Origin: Euonymus europaeus
Lineage: Eukaryota > Streptophyta > Magnoliopsida > Celastrales > Celastraceae
NCBI GenBank assembly: GCA_963580455.1
Contig: OY756963.1
Span: 27,671,555-27,735,554 of the forward strand
Reading direction: 5' to 3'
DNA: 64,000 nucleotides
The number at the start of each line of letters is the position of its first letter. Positions within the stretch are counted from its first letter, which is position 1. Positions 21,496-32,950 of this stretch are shown one piece after another. The translations under genes were made by a program, and so were the position numbers. The notes under the pieces were generated by a model. That model saw nothing but the letters and a program-made list of their open reading frames with translations, ran no database searches and was not told where the DNA came from.

Positions 21496-21840
21496 TCAGA
21501 AATCAGAATACTCCAATTCATTTGTATGATTAAAAGCAAAAGTGTGATTAGGTGTGTGTAAGTGACCAGAACCTTGATAGGTTACTAACAAACCTGAGTC
21601 GTCACCTATTTTAACCTTCTTGGCGTCGTCATATTCTGAATGTATGTACCAATTTCCCATATTTGTCGTCATTTTGTGACTCACTCCGGAGTCAACTAAC
21701 CAAGGTTGCATGTTGGAGTTGCAAAGTGTAGATCCGATTGAGCTTGTGGCATAATTTGCATAGGGGTATACTTTGACACAAAATATTTGAGCTTTTTGTA
21801 TACTCGAGCCGAGTGTCCAGGCTTCTCGCAAATTTGGCAT
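21496..21840 (-). pseudogene. Copia gag-protease fragment
   Basis: A 114-residue frame containing the copia-type protease start WLVDSGVSHKMTTN, where intact elements have D-S-G-A-[TS]-H. It ends before integrase. The preceding zinc knuckle CQICEKPGH lacks its last Cys in the aligned position. Part of the element at 19807-26210. Confidence 0.75.
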
Positions 21841-21924
21841 AACATGTATGGCCTCTATCTTGAGCCTCCATTGTTGGAGGAGTTGAACCGTTGTGAACCA
21901 GATCCCCCATTATATTGTTGTTGT

Positions 21925-22903
21925 TGTTGGAAAAATGGTGTTCAACCACTATTTGACTAATAATTATTTACAACTAATTGAGTATTAGTTGAATGTAATT
22001 TAGTGGGTTCTAATCTTCAATATGAAGACTAGAGATTGGAGTTAAAAGTTTTCCAAAACCATTTTTTGGTTGAATGGAAATTGACTCCAAAATTGGTCAT
22101 GTTATACATGATATATTGAGTGCAAAATAATAGAAATGTGGGAATCCCACATTGAAGAATTGTGACTTGAGTTTATAGACTCAACTGTTGGATGTAAGAC
22201 TTGAGCCCAAAGACACCCAAGCTTTTGTTAGGGCTCGGGCTTACGTAGCCCATTTGGACTCAATATTTTGCACTAGCCCACTGCTAGGTTCGTTGAATGT
22301 GGACATGAGGCTTATTCAAAATTCAAAATGTTCGTTACGATTTTAATAAAATATTTTCGTTACAATATTAATTTGGTTTAATTTTGAATTTATTTATGGA
22401 TCCCTACTTTTTAGGTATCCGTTTTCCTTGGGTTCTACTATAAATAGTAGCCCAAATGGTACGGAAAAGATGACACCATTTTCTCCAAAGCTTAACGCTT
22501 GTGTCGAAACTCTCTTCCTTCTTTCCAGTCAAATTTCTTCTTCTTCTTTGAGAGTTCTGTTCATATTATTGGTTCGAACGAGCCTACCGGTATACTTGTG
22601 TCACCTACCGGTAGAAGGGAGTGTTGTATCTTGGGAGGTGTTTGCCTACTTTAGCATTGACACTGGTGGCTGGGGTATTTTCACCTTAAGGAGATTTGCG
22701 GTTGGCATCCCTCACTTCAATCTCGTGTTTGCATTCCGATCCGGTTTTTGGTAACTTTGATTGTTTTCACTTTCAATTCTACATATATGATATATTTTGT
22801 ACATATGATATATTTTTTATATTTTGTTTATATTTGATTATTAATGAAATAAACTATTTCTATTTTCCATGTTTTATATATATTGATTGTTTAGTTTCCA
22901 ACA
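21925..22903 (+). mobile_element. Solo LTR (979 bp) inside copia gag
   Basis: The ends are perfect 6-bp inverted repeats TGTTGG...CCAACA. Flanks GTTGT and GTTAT form a 5-bp target duplication with one mismatch. A TATA-like CTATAAATAG at about 22438-22447 and TTAATGAAATAAAC near the end indicate plus orientation. No internal retroelement sequence accompanies it, so recombination between two LTRs probably removed the body. Confidence 0.8.
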
Positions 22904-23155
22904 GTTATGATCGTTGACGACCACTTCCATTAGACTGATGAGGGGGATATTTGTTCCAGTTGGAATTGTTTCCATGTTGAGAGAATTGTTGAAACTGGGC
23001 ATAGTGTGCAGTAGCGATGCTGGCAAATTGTTGTTGTTGCAGCTTTTGTAAACAACTTTCCTGGCTCAAAAGGCGATCATGAAGATCCTCAAATGTAATG
23101 GGTGTTTCTCTGCCTCTAATTGCTTCAATAATTCCCTTGTAATCTGAGCCTAATC
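22904..23155 (-). pseudogene. Copia gag middle segment
   Basis: On the minus strand it reads GLGSDYKGIIEAIRGRET, then DLHDRLLSQESCLQKL, the standard continuation of UBN2-type copia gag. It is followed by a Gln-, Asn- and Ser-rich stretch. It joins the gag N-terminal part at 25250 once the 2-kb LTR is discounted. Confidence 0.75.
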
Positions 23156-23160
23156 CATCC

Positions 23161-25244
23161 TGTAATACCCCGAACCTTTAGATACCTGTTGTAGTTATGA
23201 TAGGTGATGTCATAACGATTATTATTATTATTATAAGTTATCAGACTCAGAATTAAAATAAAATTATTGTGAAAATTTAGAAGTTAAAGTAGAATAGGAT
23301 TTAATTAAATTAATTAGTTTGTAAGCTCTAAAATTAGATAGGGGTTTCAGGTAATTGTAAACAAGAGGGCATGGGCAAAACAGTAATTGAATAAGTAAAA
23401 GATTTAAATATATATATATAGTATTTGGCACACAAATCGAGGGAAACTAGGGCTGAACCCTAGGAGGTAACGGAAGGCGGTTAGCCGTTTCCGGCAACGG
23501 TCGTCGACGAGGAAGACACCGCAAGAAAGAGATCGGCGAGGGAAGTTGATAGAAATCAATTTCGGATGGAAAAGAGGCGATCTTGGCTGCCAATCGTGGA
23601 GGAGAAGCTGTCGGCTTCGAAGCTGGATTCCGGCAAGATTCGTCCCCGTTACAGGTAACGTACAACGGCGCGATGTCGCCTCTATCGTGCTCTACCGATC
23701 CATGCCAGCGGTGCTCGCCACCGTGCCCTTGGCCGGTGGTGACCCGTGAATGCTAGGAACAGGGTCTGTTAGACCCGCGAACAAGAACAACCGGGTCGAG
23801 CTGACCCGGTTGGATTTTTTTCTAATTTAATTAAGTAATAATTGATGTAATTAGTTGTTTTAAGTTAATATAAAGTTGATTATATAAAGATAATGCTATT
23901 AATAGATAAGTTGAATAAAAGACAATAATATTAATAAATAAATTAAAGATTGTGGGATTAATAAATAATTGTGTATGTTGTATGGATATGTTAGACTCGT
24001 TAGGGGTGACCACCAGGTCGAGCTGTCTCGGTTAGATATTACTTTAATTAGTTAATTGTAATAAGTTGATTATATTAGGTTAATGATATTAATAAAATAA
24101 ATTGATTAAAAGATAATAGTATTAATAAATGAGTTAAAGATTATGAGATTAATAAATAATTGTGGGTATTGTACGGGTTTCAGGAGCTCATTTGTTTGTA
24201 ATTAAATTATCGGGAATACGGGAGCACATCGCTGTAAGTAATACTCAACTGTGTTACGAAACTTTATGATTTGTGAGTTGTATGATATCTGTGTCGATTG
24301 TGATGTTATTCGATTGTGGATGATAATGTTTGTACTGATGGAATGATTATACGAGACTGAGTTTTTGATGATTTGAGTATTCGTGAACTGTGAAATGACA
24401 TGTGATGACGTATAGAGGTAACGTTTTATGGTTGCACTGTATGAGGCATGGCATATCATGACATACATGACGTACACATTAAGGGAAAACGTTTTTACGA
24501 ATCGGGTACAACTGCTACAGGGAGAGTGTACTGAAAGATTGAGATTGAGGCTTAATGGAAATGGAAATGAAAAGAGAATTGATTTGACTGGAAAGTGTTC
24601 TTTGGTAGAACACCTAATTAAAGAAAAATTCCGACTGGTTGCTCTGTAGCAGTTTACCTAGGCTAAGGGCCCAAGTATTGGAAAAAGTATTTAAATGGCT
24701 GACTGTTTTTCTAAAGATGAGGTTCATGTGCATTCATGCATAAGTGTTACTTGCTGGGCCTCGGCTCACTATGTTCTGTGATATAGGTAAACAGTCCTGT
24801 GATGATTTTGCTGGCATAGGAGTTGATGGCGCCGCGGATCCATGAAAGGGATGCTCATGTGCAGAAGTTAGGTTTTGATAGTACGTGACAAGAATATTAA
24901 ATTTTATTTAAGCCTTGGGATTGTCGCTAGTATTTCAGATTTATCGTGATTAAATTAAAGTTCGAAAAAAATGATGTCAAGAAATATGCATGGCACATTA
25001 TTGATTTAATTACGATTATGAGGTTATAATTGTTAAATGCTCATCGGAACTAGGATGTTTGATTTGAGTTATTTAATGAGTTTAGTTAATTAGAGATAGA
25101 TGATGCTTAGCTAAACTGATTCTAGCATTAATTGGGTTCTTATTATATATAGAATTAGGTACTATTGAGGGACTGAGATGTGATATAGGTAGCGTTCTGT
25201 ACTACAAGTTCGAAAATTAGGGTTTCGTGAGACGGGGCGTTACA
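23161..25244 (+). mobile_element. Solo LTR (2,084 bp) with perfect target duplication, inside copia gag
   Basis: It begins TGTAATACCCCG and ends CGGGGCGTTACA, near-perfect 12-bp terminal inverted repeats. The flanks are identical CATCC (23156-23160 and 25245-25249), a 5-bp target duplication. This end type is common in large plant Ty3/gypsy LTRs. It has no gag-pol of its own. A duplicated segment lies inside (23767-24170). Orientation is not certain. Confidence 0.85.
23767..24170. repeat. Internal tandem duplication in the 2-kb solo LTR
   Basis: Two diverged units, about 23767-23985 and 23990-24170. Both start with GTTAGAC, contain GGGTCGAGCTG or AGGTCGAGCTG, and end with GATTAATAAATAATTGTG. 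Confidence 0.7.
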
Positions 25245-25249
25245 CATCC

Positions 25250-25770
25250 AATATGTATAACACAAGATCATCATCGTCTACAGGATTCTTGACCAGTGTA
25301 AGTTCGTCAGCGATCTGTTTGGCAGATTGAAGATACTCTTCGATGGTTTTATTAGTTCGCTGGAGATTGTGAAGCTATTGTCTCAATTGGATTTTTCTTG
25401 ACCTAGATTTGTTGACGTAAAGCTGGTGAAGTTTATTCCAAGCTTCCTCGCTTGTTGAGACTTCCCCAAGTAGAGGAGTGACGCTTTCGTGAAGAGAAGC
25501 AATTATGGCATTCAAGAGTAGACTATCCTGGCGATCCCAGTAGTCAAAATCATCAACAAAAGTTTTGGGCGGACATGGGAAGCTGCCACTAACGAATCTC
25601 ATAAGTTGATAGCCTTTTAGCACAGTAACAAGTTGCATCCTCCACATAGAAAAATTAGTAGGTTTCAGCTTTTGGGTAAGCTATGAGTTTTCATTTATTG
25701 CAAAAACAGGTTTGCCATTTGAGGCAATTAGAGTGGAGGCATCTCTTTGATTGGTGCTTGAATTAGAGGC
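25250..25770 (-). pseudogene. Copia gag N-terminal fragment (UBN2 type)
   Basis: On the minus strand it begins MASNSST, passes through KPTNFSMWRMQL (one in-frame stop before it), then the UBN2-like YWDRQDSLLLNAI and EAWNKLHQLY, ending LVKNPVDDDDLVLYIL directly at the 2-kb LTR. It is the gag that binds element RNA and forms particles in intact copies. At least one stop interrupts it. Confidence 0.8.
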
Positions 25771-25823
25771 CATGGATGAAGAGGATTCTCGACATTTTGG
25801 TGAATCTCCCTTCTCTTATACCA

Positions 25824-25925
25824 TGAAAGATTTTGAAGATAATAGTTTCACTGAATTAAAAAAGGAATACAATAAGAGATATAAATATGTTAAAGCTAAG
25901 ACAAATTTAACGGTAACAATTGAAA
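25824..25925 (-). repeat. Right copia LTR (part matching the left copy)
   Basis: About 100 bp matches 19807-19903 at about 95%, starting TGAAAGATTTTGAAGATAA. It continues to the right into sequence that has no partner on the left. Confidence 0.75.
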
Positions 25926-25976
25926 AAGTAAGACAGATGAAACTAAAACAATTAAGGAAAAGCTAAGCAGAGCGTG

Positions 25977-26210
25977 GAGAAGGACCCGTTAGAGATGGGC
26001 CAATCTTGGAGCTGGGCTGAACACTAGTGGGCTTTGGAGACCTAGCATTCTCTTCACAGAAAACTCTATATGTCCCAGTAATTATTAAATCCAGAGAAGG
26101 ATCCGTTAGAGATGGGCCAATCTTGGAGCTGGGCTGAACACTAGTGGGCTTTGGAGACCTAGCATTCTCTTCACAGAAAACTCTATATGTCCCAGCAATT
26201 ATTAATTCCA
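25977..26210. repeat. 117-bp tandem duplication
   Basis: Units 25977-26093 and 26094-26210 differ at only a handful of positions, so the duplication is recent. Both carry GATGGGCCAATCTTGGAGC and ATTCTCTTCACAGAAAACTC. It lies just beyond the matched part of the right copia LTR. Confidence 0.9.
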
Positions 26211-26662
26211 GCGTCCCAGTAGCTTTGCATGGCTAGCTAACATGGCTAATTTGTGGGACCCACCCAAAACACCAATTTACAAGAGTTGAGCTTTAAAGTG
26301 TAGAGCCATTTTTATAAGCACTTCCACTTGAAGACTGCAGTGAAAACTACAAAAAATAATAATATTAATATACAGCGGCAATAATGAATCAGTAAGAATT
26401 ATTGTTGGACATGCTCGAATAATTTATCAGAGTTAATCAAATGAACATATATAAGATGTAATAATACTGAAAAATTTGAAGCAAAAGAATTGACTAGCTT
26501 TCATCTCACCACTGACTATTACACCGGGAATTAAACTCCGATTAATCAACGCAACAGCCTCAATGACCCGATACAATACAATGTCTGAAGCAGAAGCTAA
26601 GGAGAAATAGATCTCACTCAACAAAGAAAAAGCTAGAATGAAGGAAATTATTGATAAGTTAA

Positions 26663-26851
26663 TCATATGTGGCATCCACAACATAGAAGGAAGAAGCAGA
26701 GCGTGGAGACAAGAACTATGGCCTCTACAACATACAGAACCTTGAACACCACCTCATCTACTATCTTCATCTTGAACCTCCGTGGCATCAGCCTCCACGA
26801 GTAGTCCTTGCCCACCACCTTCTTCAATGACCGCGCCTTATTCTTTGCCAT
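26663..26851 (-). CDS. Small single-pass membrane protein, 62 aa; unknown function
   Basis: A single-exon frame starting MAKNKARSL. Residues 1-30 are strongly basic with a KDYSWRLMPRRF segment. Residues 31-57 are hydrophobic (one helix). The end is Cys-rich (LLCCGCHI). A charged N-terminus before one helix suggests the basic part faces the cytosol. The earlier codons of the frame start with TTG, so the ATG at 26851 is preferred. A TATA-like ATATATAG lies about 45 bp upstream. It looks like a real plant small protein because the amino acid composition is ordered and not AT-driven, but I do not recognise its family. Confidence 0.55.
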   Translation of the reverse strand: MAKNKARSLKKVVGKDYSWRLMPRRFKMKIVDEVVFKVLYVVEAIVLVSTLCFFLLCCGCHI

Positions 26852-26884
26852 CACAGCCAAACCCACCTCTCCCCCTCCCTGCAA

Positions 26885-29800
26885 CTATCTATATATATCT
26901 AAAGAATTAATAAAGACTAATAAAGAGTGGGTGTTGGGAAAATTAAGCAGTGAGCTTTGGTCTCTCCGAGAAAGTTGTGAGGGTGTAAATAAATGGTTGC
27001 TGGCCGATGATGATCGAGTAAAACAATTTCTCCAACGGCTCTTGTTGCCAATTCGATCTTGAAGAACAAAAAGTCAATTTCTCCAACAAATGCCATTGTA
27101 GTAAAGTAAATATACTCTATTCTATATGTCCGTTGCTGGCTGTTTTTTGTCTTACTTTTACTTCACCCAACCAACTAGAACTGGTCCACTTGTTTATTCT
27201 TTGGTTTATAACTTTGGAGTGGGTTGGCCTTATCAGCATAAACAAACGAGCAAAGTTTGACACCACTCATTTCATATTTTTGGGCCGATGTCAACAATAG
27301 ACATCGCGTAAATTTGGCTCTTGCATGGACCAACTACGGGAAGTACTGTGCAGGTTGAATTGGGGACGAAATTTTGGGATCTCAAATATTATTCTTGATT
27401 ATGAGACGGTCCTGACGAATTAGAATGTAGAATATTGCCATGTCACATTCCATAGGCATGCATGGGACCCTATTGATAAATGAAAGTAGTGCAACGAGAC
27501 ACTTGGAGGGTCGCACAAATATAAGACCCACATCAAAATCCATCGTACATGATTTTTTTTTTTTTTTATATATATTAACGTTGTCTTTATTATTGGGCTA
27601 TCGAAAAAATATTGTCCTCCTTAGCTTCTCTCGAGTTGTTTCCCATCAAATTATTTTCACGAACGCCGCGTCCATGAAATAACTCTCTCTTTCTCTTTTC
27701 ATTCTTGCACGTTCTGATTAATATTACAATATCTACTTTGAATATTCTTTTAGTGACATGAAAAGTATTATTCAACATCCTTAATAAAAACTTCCTTCAT
27801 GCACATTTTTATGTTATCATCAAACGACTATGAATTAAATGAGTAATTAAGTATGTGACGAGTTTGGCCCTTGATTAAGTTGTTAGAGCTATCACCACTC
27901 ACAAGTCTCGTTTCGTCTTGACGCTCTAATACATGTCTTAATTGTGCGATGCATGATAAAGACATGAATATTAGAAATATCCAAGTTCTTATCCCAAACC
28001 CCACCAATTTCTTTGATGCTTTTCTTCGCTATCAAAAAGAATATCTGGTTAATTATATATGTCCATCGAATTTTCTAATAATCCATACTCCTGACTCTTG
28101 GCTACTCTCATCCCAAATTAGGAGATAAAGGGATCTGCTGTAATTTATTTTTATTTTTTGCAGCGGGCCCGTTGCAAATGCAATTTAGGGCAGTGAAAAA
28201 AAGTTCCTTTTGTTTTTTATAAAAGTTATGAATATGTTCCAATCGAAATTACGAGTCAAATGTACAGTGAAAACTAAGATGTAAATGTTTCAAATTTGTA
28301 TTTAACGGTTCGGAATTATCGTGTCATTTTCATAATTCGTTTATTACCGTTGGACTCGTAATTCCGATAATATCATATTCGTAATTTTTAAAAAATAAAA
28401 ATATATTTTTTCTGTCCAAAATTAAAATATAAAATATATTTAAGTGGAATCCGTTGACCCCGATAACTCCCAAATTAGCGTGTATATTAAGACTTTTCTT
28501 TAACATAGTACTACTCTTGAAATTCAAAATCACAAGAAATGATATGAAATTCAAATCGTACATTAAGTCTCAGAGAAAACCATTAGTGTCTAGGTCTCGA
28601 TCCACACTAAAATTTGGGTCGTATGCATTGATTCGTAATTAAAATTTATGACTCTATCTATCCATCTATATATATGTAAAATGCACCACAAATGTTTCAT
28701 AGGAAGTCACGCATGATTGAAGAAATATAATCTAATCTAATAATCAAAATTAATAATTATATAAAAAATTTACAATTCATGGTCATTCAATATAAAGAAA
28801 ATCCTTTCATATTTCTTTTGTTATAACAAAGATGTTAATAGGCCACTTAGGATTCAAGAGCCATGATATGTAAGCAAATAATTAAAATTAACATAAAAAA
28901 CTAATCATTATATGAAAATTTTAAAATTCATGGCCATTCAATATAAGAAGCATCTTAATATTCTTTTTTGTTTTCTATATCAATAAATAAATAGATATAT
29001 GTAATACGGATTAGAGTGTACTTTGGTTTCTTTCTCTTATTATTTGGGTAAGTTTTTCTTGCATATTTTTGTATTGTATTGTGTTTGTAGAGTGTTTTGG
29101 GTTGAAACTGATACATGCACATCTTTCTTATTTTTCTTCGTCACTTGCATTGAAAAACACGGAGGACAAAAAATGCAACTCTTTAATAGCGCAATCAAAA
29201 CATCAAAAGGTGTTGTTACAACAAGCCCTCTATTATTGAGGTTTTACATCTGAATTATGGCCTTACTTCTAATTGAAAGATTTCCAAATAAGGTCCAGTT
29301 GGTCTTTTCATGAAAGGATGATGTGAAATAACAACAATGTTTGAAAATCAAAGTGTTGTGACGCCCACTTTCGTAAAAGTTTTCGTGTTTTCGCTTGACA
29401 AGTAGAAAGAGAAAGAACGATTAAGCATTCTACTCAAATAACACGCTCTTTGATAAAATATTTAATCAGTAACCCTTGGACATGTTCCTACATTTTGCAC
29501 AAGATAAAGCTGAAGACGGTTATGAGAACAACGTGGTAATAAGCCATTCAAGATTACACAAGCTCTACTTTATGCTCTTTCATTTAGTTTTGCAGGTTAT
29601 GTATCATGTATAAAAGATAATGTGATATGATGTTATTTCTTGACCCTTTGATTTTGTATTGATTTTCGTTCTCAACTTATTACAATTAGTCTGTTATTTT
29701 GTTTGGTAAAATTAGACTAACAAAACATTAAATCTCAGAAGTTAGGACCTAACTAGGTATATACTCACGCTATGCCAGCGTCTTGTAGTGGAGTCATACC

Positions 29801-30970
29801 TCTCGTAGATGTGCCTTATAATTGGTAGATTGACATTCACATAGACCTTGGTCACACTGGTAGAGGATAGTCAATATTCATCTGTAGTAATTCGGGTTTA
29901 TTAATATGTAATAAATGTTATTGAGAGTTTTCCTCTGTAATTTGCAATGACAATGTTTCGTACCATAAATCCTTTTAACTTGAGCAGAGGTAACCATAAT
30001 CACTAATGTTCTCATCTGTTGTCGGTGTGATGGGATGTAGCTCTTTTGATTCAACCCAGAACCTTATTTTCAATTTGAATTTCCTGCAATTACATTCAAA
30101 TAATTAAGAGGTTCAAAGTATTGACAAAGAAATTACAAATTATTTAAAACGCTTTGAAGACGATTACAATATATTGAACTGAAGAGACTTGAACGGATAA
30201 AAAAAATTGGAGGATGACGTTTTTTTTATACCAAAAAATTGGAGTGGCATAACTTTGGGGTTGAAGAGTCATGACTTTTGGGTTGCATTTATCGGTTTGT
30301 TTGTTCCAATTCTTTTAACACAATTGGTGATGGCACGTGTCATAAATATGTGAGTCTCCTTTTGAAAGCTCCGCTTTAGTTTGTAGTAATGATAGATATT
30401 CAAATAATAAAGAGATAAGTATTAAGCAATCACGCTCAGACTTTCTCTGACCATAAATTCAAGTTTTCCTAATTTTTTTGACCCGATGTATTAACTTTGA
30501 GAGAGAATATGTGGTAGTGAAAATATGCACAATTTTATTAAAATTATTATAATAATTAAATGTGAGATCAATGTTATAAAAAATTTAAATAATTGAGATA
30601 AACTCTCTATCCTTAATTTTAAGTTTTATTAAAAAAATGAAACCGCAGACTATCATATAAAACAATGTCAAGTGGAGCCCCAAAACCTCACTAAATATTA
30701 CTATATAAAAATATAGATATAAAGAAATCACTACAATCTAAAGTTTTTAATACTAAATTGTGTATCTAACTATGAAAATTGAAGGTCCGTGATTTTTTAT
30801 ATTCAAACGATACGATGAAAATTGACTCGCTAATCTATAATGCATGATAAATTAATAAATATTTAGCTTTATAGTAGAGACCACAAATATACGTAATTCA
30901 AAAAATCAAAAATAATGAAATACTTCCATGAGCCTGCTTTTATAATTCATAATCCATACATAAATTTAAT
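26885..30970. other. Long AT-rich gene-poor spacer
   Basis: No supported gene in about 4 kb. Open frames are short and low-complexity. A poly-T run lies at 27550-27567, and two related AT-rich stretches (about 28725-28820 and 28875-28960) both contain AATTCATGG.CATTCAATATAA. No transposon family could be assigned. Confidence 0.45.
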
Positions 30971-31166
30971 AACAGCCTGGTTGGTCTTCCTACTGTGTAG
31001 GGAGTGTGAGGTCTTGTGTTCGAGTCTCCTCTTCTACCAATTTAAGTGAGATTTATCACCATTATGGTGAGAGTTGTAAAAGGGAGATGGCTACCTCCCT
31101 TTGTGTAGCCCATCGGGCCATTGGGCCTCCGTGTTTGTGTTGGGTATTCCCCCTCCTTAGTATCAA
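30971..31166 (+). mobile_element. tRNA-derived SINE
   Basis: Near the 5' end is a tRNA-like A box (AGCCTGGTTGG, 30974-30984), followed about 33 bp later by a B box (TGTTCGAGTCTC, 31018-31029), which are pol III internal promoter motifs. The 3' end is CTTAGTATC followed by an A-run, as in plant SINEs. No tRNA can be folded from it. No clear target duplication was found, so the ends are approximate. Confidence 0.6.
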
Positions 31167-31206
31167 AAAAAAGAGAGTTTATATTATGATATTAATTATC
31201 GATTAG

Positions 31207-32950
31207 TGGATGCCCAATTTATTACTATATTTGGAGGTTAATTAAAAACATTTTATTAGTGTATTTGAAGGCTATTAATTATGAGGTGGTTAAACCTATA
31301 TCATTAGTAGCTGTAGAAGACTATTTAAGTAGTGGTTAAACGAATAATATGGTTGTTGTATACTAATGTTATATAAATAGATGTTTAATGAAATAAAAAT
31401 ATACATCAAGTGAATAAAAACATTCTCCCACTTTTCGAATTTCTCTCTTGTAAATTTTCTCTCCAAATATTGTTCTAAATATTATTCTCAAATACTAGTT
31501 TCTTAATCTTGATTTTGGAAATACTTTGATTTCTTATTTTATAACACATTATCAGCACGATTGATTCATCATCCGAGAGTTGGTATATTACTATTTCAAG
31601 ATTAGTGGTGAGCTTGAAACTCATATTTATTATTATCATTTTCATGGAAAAGCTTACAAATTTGCAAATTTTTGTACTTGATATTTCGGGTAAGAATTAT
31701 TTGAATTGGGTGTTGGAAATTGCGATTCATTTGAAAGCTATGCGTTTTAGCCATACTATTTAAAAAGATAATGACGCATTCTCGCAAGATCGCGCAATAT
31801 TGTCTCGGTCTGCAAATCGAGTACACAATCAAGGGAATTTTTATCTATCAGTCTACTTATACCGAAAAGGTATTAAAGCAATTTTATATGGATAAAGTTT
31901 GTCATTTGGGTTCTCCGATGGTAGTTCATTCACTTGATATCAAGAAAAATCCATTTCGACCCAAGGATGAGGAGGAGATATTACTTGATCTAGAAATATC
32001 ATATCTAAGTGGAATTGAATCTCTAATGTACCTTGCCAATTGGCAAGGTATGCACCGACTCAACGATACTAGAATGAAATAAAGCATATTCTCATATATC
32101 TTTGGCAAATAATCGATTTAGGATTATTTTACTCATTTGAGTCAAAGTCTCAATTAGTTGGATATGCAGATGCTGAATATCTATCTGATCCTCACAATGT
32201 TAAATCTCAAACTGACTATGTGTTCGTGTATGGTGGAATTGTTATTTCTTGGAAATTAGTGAAGCAAACAATTACAAAAATTTCTTTTAATCATTCTGAG
32301 ATAATAGCAATTTACGAAGCTTGTTGGGAATGGTGGTTGAGATCAGTGATTCACATATTCAAGAGAAATGTGGACGTCAATTTGTCAAAAATATACCAAC
32401 TATATTATATGAGACAATGTCGCATGCATAGCGTAACTTAAAGGTGGATACATAAAAGGAGTCATAACTAAACACATTTCTCCAAAATTCTACAGTGCAC
32501 ATGATCTCTAAAAGAGTGTTGAAATAGATGTTCAGCAAATTCGCTCCAGTGATAATTTGATAGATTTATTTACAAAGGCGCTACCACCTACAATATTCAA
32601 GAAGTTTGTATATCAGATTGGAATGCGTCATGTGAAAGATTTATCATGAAGTTATAAATCAGAGGGAGTAATGGTGTGAAAATATCAATATGAATTGTAC
32701 TCTTTTTCCTTTGACCAAAGGTTTTTTCCTATAGGATTTTTCATTGGCAATGTTTTAACAAAACTATCCCTTCACACCTTCTACCAAGTTTATATACAAG
32801 AATGATGTACTCTTTTCCTTCACTAAGGTTTTTATCCCACTGAGTTTTTTTATAATAAGGTTTTAACGATACATATTCTATGTTGATGTGAAAATTAAGT
32901 ACTGAGTTCGATTTTTTATGTTAAAAAAAAAATTCAAGTGGAAATACATT
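31207..32950 (+). mobile_element. Internally deleted Ty1/copia element
   Basis: On the plus strand there is an LTR-like region with TATAAATAG (about 31371-31379), a primer-site phrase TTATCAGCACGA (about 31551-31562), then the gag start MEKLTNLQIFVLDISGK (from 31646). After about 40 gag residues it jumps to late reverse transcriptase (YCLGLQIE, STYTEKVLKQFYMDK, 31780-31890). RNase H pieces follow (SQLVGYADAEYLSDP, about 32150-32200; EIIAIYEACWE, about 32300). A GAGGGAGT purine tract (32661-32668) and a truncated 3' LTR carrying repeated CTTTTTCCTTTGAC-type phrases come next. Stops and frameshifts are present. Most of gag, integrase and early reverse transcriptase are lost. Confidence 0.8.

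Larger units (their letters stand above)
19807..26210 (-). mobile_element. Ty1/copia element, pol deleted, with nested insertions
   Basis: LTR pieces match at 19807-19903 and 25824-25925 (both start TGAAAGAT, about 95% alike). Reading the minus strand from the right: a degenerate initiator-Met primer site (TGGTATAAGAG, about 25813-25823), then gag (about 25770-25250, 23155-22904 and 21924-21840) with a CQICEKPGH knuckle, then the protease start WLVDSGVSHKMT (about 21700). Integrase, reverse transcriptase and RNase H are absent. The gag reading is interrupted at two places by later LTR insertions and resumes in sense after each. The right end is placed at the end of a 117-bp duplication and is uncertain. 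Confidence 0.8.
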
